Below are positions 61,795-64,000 of a stretch of 64,000 nucleotides of DNA, piece by piece. Made by a program: the position numbers and the translations under genes. Position 1 is the first letter of the stretch. The number at the start of each line of letters is the position of its first letter. Source of the DNA: an uncultured Aquimarina sp. (GTDB lineage Bacteria; Bacteroidota; Bacteroidia; Flavobacteriales; Flavobacteriaceae). The notes under the pieces were generated by a model. It did no database searches. It saw only the letters and a list, made by a program, of their open reading frames with translations, and was not told the origin of the DNA. The stretch covers positions 868,001 through 932,000 of the forward strand of contig CANMSL010000001.1 in assembly GCA_947500505.1 (NCBI GenBank). Direction: 5' to 3'.

Positions 61795-63564
61795 TTATCT
61801 ACCTTCTTCTATTCTTTTCTCTATTTCTTTTTCTCCACCAGGAGTCAATATAGAGCTAGAAGTTTCTTTTATAAAGATCATACCGTTGTAGTATTTAGAT
61901 GGTATTACCTCAATTATCGGAGAATCCGTTCGCCCAAATGTCCAATTTGCTCCTGCGCTATGCGAAGTGAACTGTTTATTCATGAACGAATGCAAGGCGT
62001 TGTAGTTGGGATATTGGTTAAAGTTAATAAAAAACATGTCTTTTTTAGACTGCGCAAAATACCAATCTAAACTATTATCTTTTCTTGGAAATATCTTGAA
62101 AGACCCTGTTTTAAGGTATTTATATCCTTTATCTTCTTTAATAATATTTCTTGCCCTAAACGTTCCTTGGTAAGTAGAGAATCCAATAGCATAATACTTT
62201 TTCTCCCCCAGATATCTTCTTAAAACACTACCTAAAGGTCTTGAGCTTCCATTAACTTTAGAATCATGATCCTTTTTAATATGACCGTTATGCGCCCATA
62301 CCATCATTTTGGCGTTTGGGCCTTCCTTTTCTAATACCTCCAGAACAGTTTGAGCCATATATTCATCACGAATATTATAATCCACCTTTTTACGTAATTT
62401 ACCATCCACCGACTCCAGACCTTGAATAATCTTTTTTAAATCCGATAACACTTTGAAATATTCTTCTCTAGAACTTTTGGCTATAAAGCTTGATTTATTC
62501 ACATAGGTATATGATAATAAAGTATACAATTGTTGTCGTTGTGTAGATAAGTCACTTCTATCTTTAATAGTTTTAATATTTTGGAATAAAGAGTCCACAT
62601 TAACATCAAGCAAAGGATGATCTTCGTTTTTTATATAACTGTTTATATGGTTATAAGCTAAATCTAATCCATTGGTCTGCGTATCAACACCTATAAATTT
62701 TACTTTTTTTGACATAGGCACTGTTTTATTGTACTCATACATCCATTCTATCATATCAATAACCGCTTCTACATTCCAAATCCAAAAGCCTTGAGCCGAT
62801 AGCGCATCTCTACTATTTCCTTTTCCGTATAAAACATAGTCATTAATGGGTCTACAGCCTACATTACTTGCCTCAATCCCAAATAAGGTAAATCCCATTT
62901 CTTTTACCAAAAATTCAAGCATGCGATGTTTCATCTGAAAGATTTCCCTGGTACCGTGGCTGGTCTCGCCCATACCCACTACATGAACATCTTTTAAAAG
63001 AGGTTTTAGGTATAAAAGATCTTCAAAGCCTGTTTCTGCTTTTACGCTTTTAAGAGTTATAGATTTATTAGTAACCCAAGAAATAACGCTATCTTGTTGT
63101 GCTTTTCTAAATTTTAAAAGTGCTTTATATTCTTTAGGAGAAAAGATTTTAAATTTTTCAATTACATATCCCCCGTGTATGTTATTAATAAAATTTTCTC
63201 TATCAGAGCCTTGTAACCAAGGTGAAATATACGGTGATATTTTAATTGTGTAAGTATCACTTTTTTTTATAGGAAATTCAACGATCTCAAGACCATCTTT
63301 CCTATAATTACCAAGAAAACCCTGTAGCGTATCTTTTTCTGGTATCGAGCTTATTGCTAGAATATTTACATTTTTTTGCCTCAGATGTAGTTGAAAAAAA
63401 TCACCTTTTCTAAGAGGTATTTTGTATGAATGTATTTCATTTCCTACAACATTTAGCTCCTTACCTTCTTTAAGAAATAAAGATTCTTGCTGACTGAATA
63501 TAATATTTGAAAAAAGAACAGCCTTTAGAAGTAAAAAGAAAAAAACGTGAGATTTAGTTTTCAT
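61795..63564 (-). CDS. Secreted erythromycin-esterase-like hydrolase
   Basis: 589 aa from the ATG at 63564, which begins a good signal peptide (MKTKSHVFFFLLLKAVLFSNIIFSQ); an upstream ATG at 63669 would bury it. Residues 26 to about 150 form a beta-rich N-terminal domain. The erythromycin-esterase domain follows from about 180, with GMGETSHGTREIFQMKHRMLEFLVKEMGFTLFGIEAS (GETSHGT at 199-205) and MMVWAHNGHIKKD further on, the two His/Glu blocks of the EreA/succinoglycan-biosynthesis superfamily. EreA opens macrolide lactones; most relatives have unknown substrates. It lies between lanC and the lanthipeptide precursor and is transcribed with or behind the precursor (169 bp gap), so a part in producer self-protection or peptide tailoring is possible. 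Confidence 0.88.
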   Translation of the reverse strand: MKTKSHVFFFLLLKAVLFSNIIFSQQESLFLKEGKELNVVGNEIHSYKIPLRKGDFFQLHLRQKNVNILAISSIPEKDTLQGFLGNYRKDGLEIVEFPIKKSDTYTIKISPYISPWLQGSDRENFINNIHGGYVIEKFKIFSPKEYKALLKFRKAQQDSVISWVTNKSITLKSVKAETGFEDLLYLKPLLKDVHVVGMGETSHGTREIFQMKHRMLEFLVKEMGFTLFGIEASNVGCRPINDYVLYGKGNSRDALSAQGFWIWNVEAVIDMIEWMYEYNKTVPMSKKVKFIGVDTQTNGLDLAYNHINSYIKNEDHPLLDVNVDSLFQNIKTIKDRSDLSTQRQQLYTLLSYTYVNKSSFIAKSSREEYFKVLSDLKKIIQGLESVDGKLRKKVDYNIRDEYMAQTVLEVLEKEGPNAKMMVWAHNGHIKKDHDSKVNGSSRPLGSVLRRYLGEKKYYAIGFSTYQGTFRARNIIKEDKGYKYLKTGSFKIFPRKDNSLDWYFAQSKKDMFFINFNQYPNYNALHSFMNKQFTSHSAGANWTFGRTDSPIIEVIPSKYYNGMIFIKETSSSILTPGGEKEIEKRIEEGR

Positions 63565-63733
63565 AAAAGGAGGTATAATAAACGTAACACTATCTTTAGT
63601 TTTAAAATCAACTATAAAAAATTTAAACAGAAATAAAGTAAAATACTTGAATTCTGAAAACCAGTTCATTTGGATTTCTCTGTTGGACTAAACTTAGAGG
63701 AGTCTACTATTTAATCAACAACAAAACCATTTA

Positions 63734-63901
63734 TCAACAATCAATTTCGCTTCCTTGACATGCTGGATCCAAAGGATCATTTGTTTTTGGTCGACCACAA
63801 CCTATAAATTGAGTCCCTCCTTTAAACATAATCATATCAGTTTTATTAAGTCTTGAAATGGTAATTTTAGCTAACTGTAATTTTTTCGTTTTGACTATCA
63901 T
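63734..63901 (-). CDS. Class I lanthipeptide precursor, 55 aa
   Basis: ATG at 63901, TGA at 63734. The leader is MIVKTKKLQLAKITISRLNK, then TDMIMFKGG, ending in a double glycine at 28-29. Its KKLxLxKxTISxLN block is the pattern I know from Bacteroidota class I lanthipeptide leaders (pinensin-like). The core (30-55) is TQFIGCGRPKTNDPLDPACQ, then GSEIDC: three Thr/Ser (30, 40, 51) and three Cys (35, 48, 55), strictly alternating, so each Cys has one acceptor upstream. The simplest product has three rings, 30-35, 40-48 and 51-55. TAGATTTG upstream fits a -7 element. The linked lanC is complete; the dehydratase is expected beyond the window. Modification and activity are inferred. Confidence 0.85.
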   Translation of the reverse strand: MIVKTKKLQLAKITISRLNKTDMIMFKGGTQFIGCGRPKTNDPLDPACQGSEIDC

Positions 63902-63925
63902 TTATTTTAAATTTTTCGTTTTGAC
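63882..63925. repeat. 14-bp direct repeat over the precursor start region
   Basis: TTTTTCGTTTTGAC occurs at 63882-63895 and again at 63912-63925, 30 bases apart. On the minus strand one copy is in the 5' leader and the other encodes part of the first residues of the precursor, suggesting a small internal duplication. Confidence 0.7.
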
Positions 63926-63932
63926 AAATCTA
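63925..63932 (-). promoter_or_regulatory. Candidate -7 element of the lanthipeptide precursor gene
   Basis: On the minus strand this reads TAGATTTG, an exact TAnnTTTG match, 23 bases before the ATG. No clear TTG -33 element was found. Confidence 0.5.
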
Positions 63933-63962
63933 GGGTAACTATTTAAAATTAGCTTATATAGT

Positions 63963-63988
63963 TAGTCTTAATTCTAGAATTAAGACTA
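63963..63988. promoter_or_regulatory. Perfect 26-bp palindrome upstream of the precursor gene
   Basis: TAGTCTTAATTCT followed directly by its reverse complement. It lies 31 bases upstream of the candidate -7 element, where an operator or activator site would be; no T run follows on either strand, so a terminator is less likely. Confidence 0.5.
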
Positions 63989-64000
63989 CTAAAATCTATA

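Noticed and set aside
63565..63669. 35-residue N-terminal extension of the erythromycin-esterase-like protein
   Set aside because: An internal ATG at 63564 begins a standard signal peptide, which an extension would make internal.

Overview
The window is AT-rich chromosomal DNA of a marine-type flavobacterium (Bacteroidota, Flavobacteriaceae; gene content and neighbour order resemble Aquimarina or a close relative, which is inference). Supporting this are the DUF4292-EnvC pair, an HU-CCDC81/SPOR protein, a tricorn-like S41 peptidase, a VPS10/BNR protein, CarboxypepD_reg-like secreted proteins, many small lipoproteins, near absence of Shine-Dalgarno sequences and several TAnnTTTG-type -7 promoter elements. 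No rRNA, tRNA, CRISPR array or complete insertion sequence was found.

Layout. 1-5.4 kb: end of a DUF4292 gene, an EnvC-like activator, a damaged TauE/SafE permease gene, then a three-gene leftward unit that looks like a type VI (subtype iii) effector module: a TssD/Hcp tube protein with a C-terminal extension, a LysM-GH19 wall hydrolase and a candidate immunity lipoprotein. 5.5-18 kb: mostly housekeeping (thioesterase, DprA, tricorn-like peptidase, GH3 enzyme, sulfurtransferase, GpsA), with a GDSL-esterase relic near 9.7 kb. 18-28 kb: lipoproteins, an orphan Cys-rich double-glycine peptide (19.4 kb), 3-hydroxyanthranilate dioxygenase, an ALDH7 dehydrogenase, a zinc-ribbon/SPFH pair, and two collagen-like lipoproteins sharing a near-identical 188-bp 5' module. 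28-35 kb: peptide-type ABC ATPase, NtrY-like kinase, enoyl-CoA hydratase, nadD, gmk, yicC.

35-52 kb holds a haem biosynthesis region: hemJ (coupled to a ParE-type toxin-antitoxin pair), hemH, an AraC regulator divergent from a tight hemA-hemC-hemD-hemE run, and hemF. It covers every step from glutamyl-tRNA to haem except hemL and hemB. The shared araC/hemA promoter region holds a TTTAGA-N5-TCTAAA palindrome.

53-64 kb is the most unusual part. Two paralogous CarboxypepD_reg-like secreted proteins are separated by about 1.2 kb of nested palindromic repeats. One repeat unit carries a small GIY-YIG nuclease gene exactly where the other units have a short loop. A second palindromic family with terminal inverted repeats occurs at 33.2 kb and 58.0 kb in opposite orientation. 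The right edge carries part of a class I lanthipeptide locus: a LanC cyclase with all zinc and catalytic motifs, a secreted erythromycin-esterase-like hydrolase, and an unannotated 55-residue precursor whose core alternates Thr/Ser and Cys three times. The dehydratase and exporter must lie beyond base 64000, if present.
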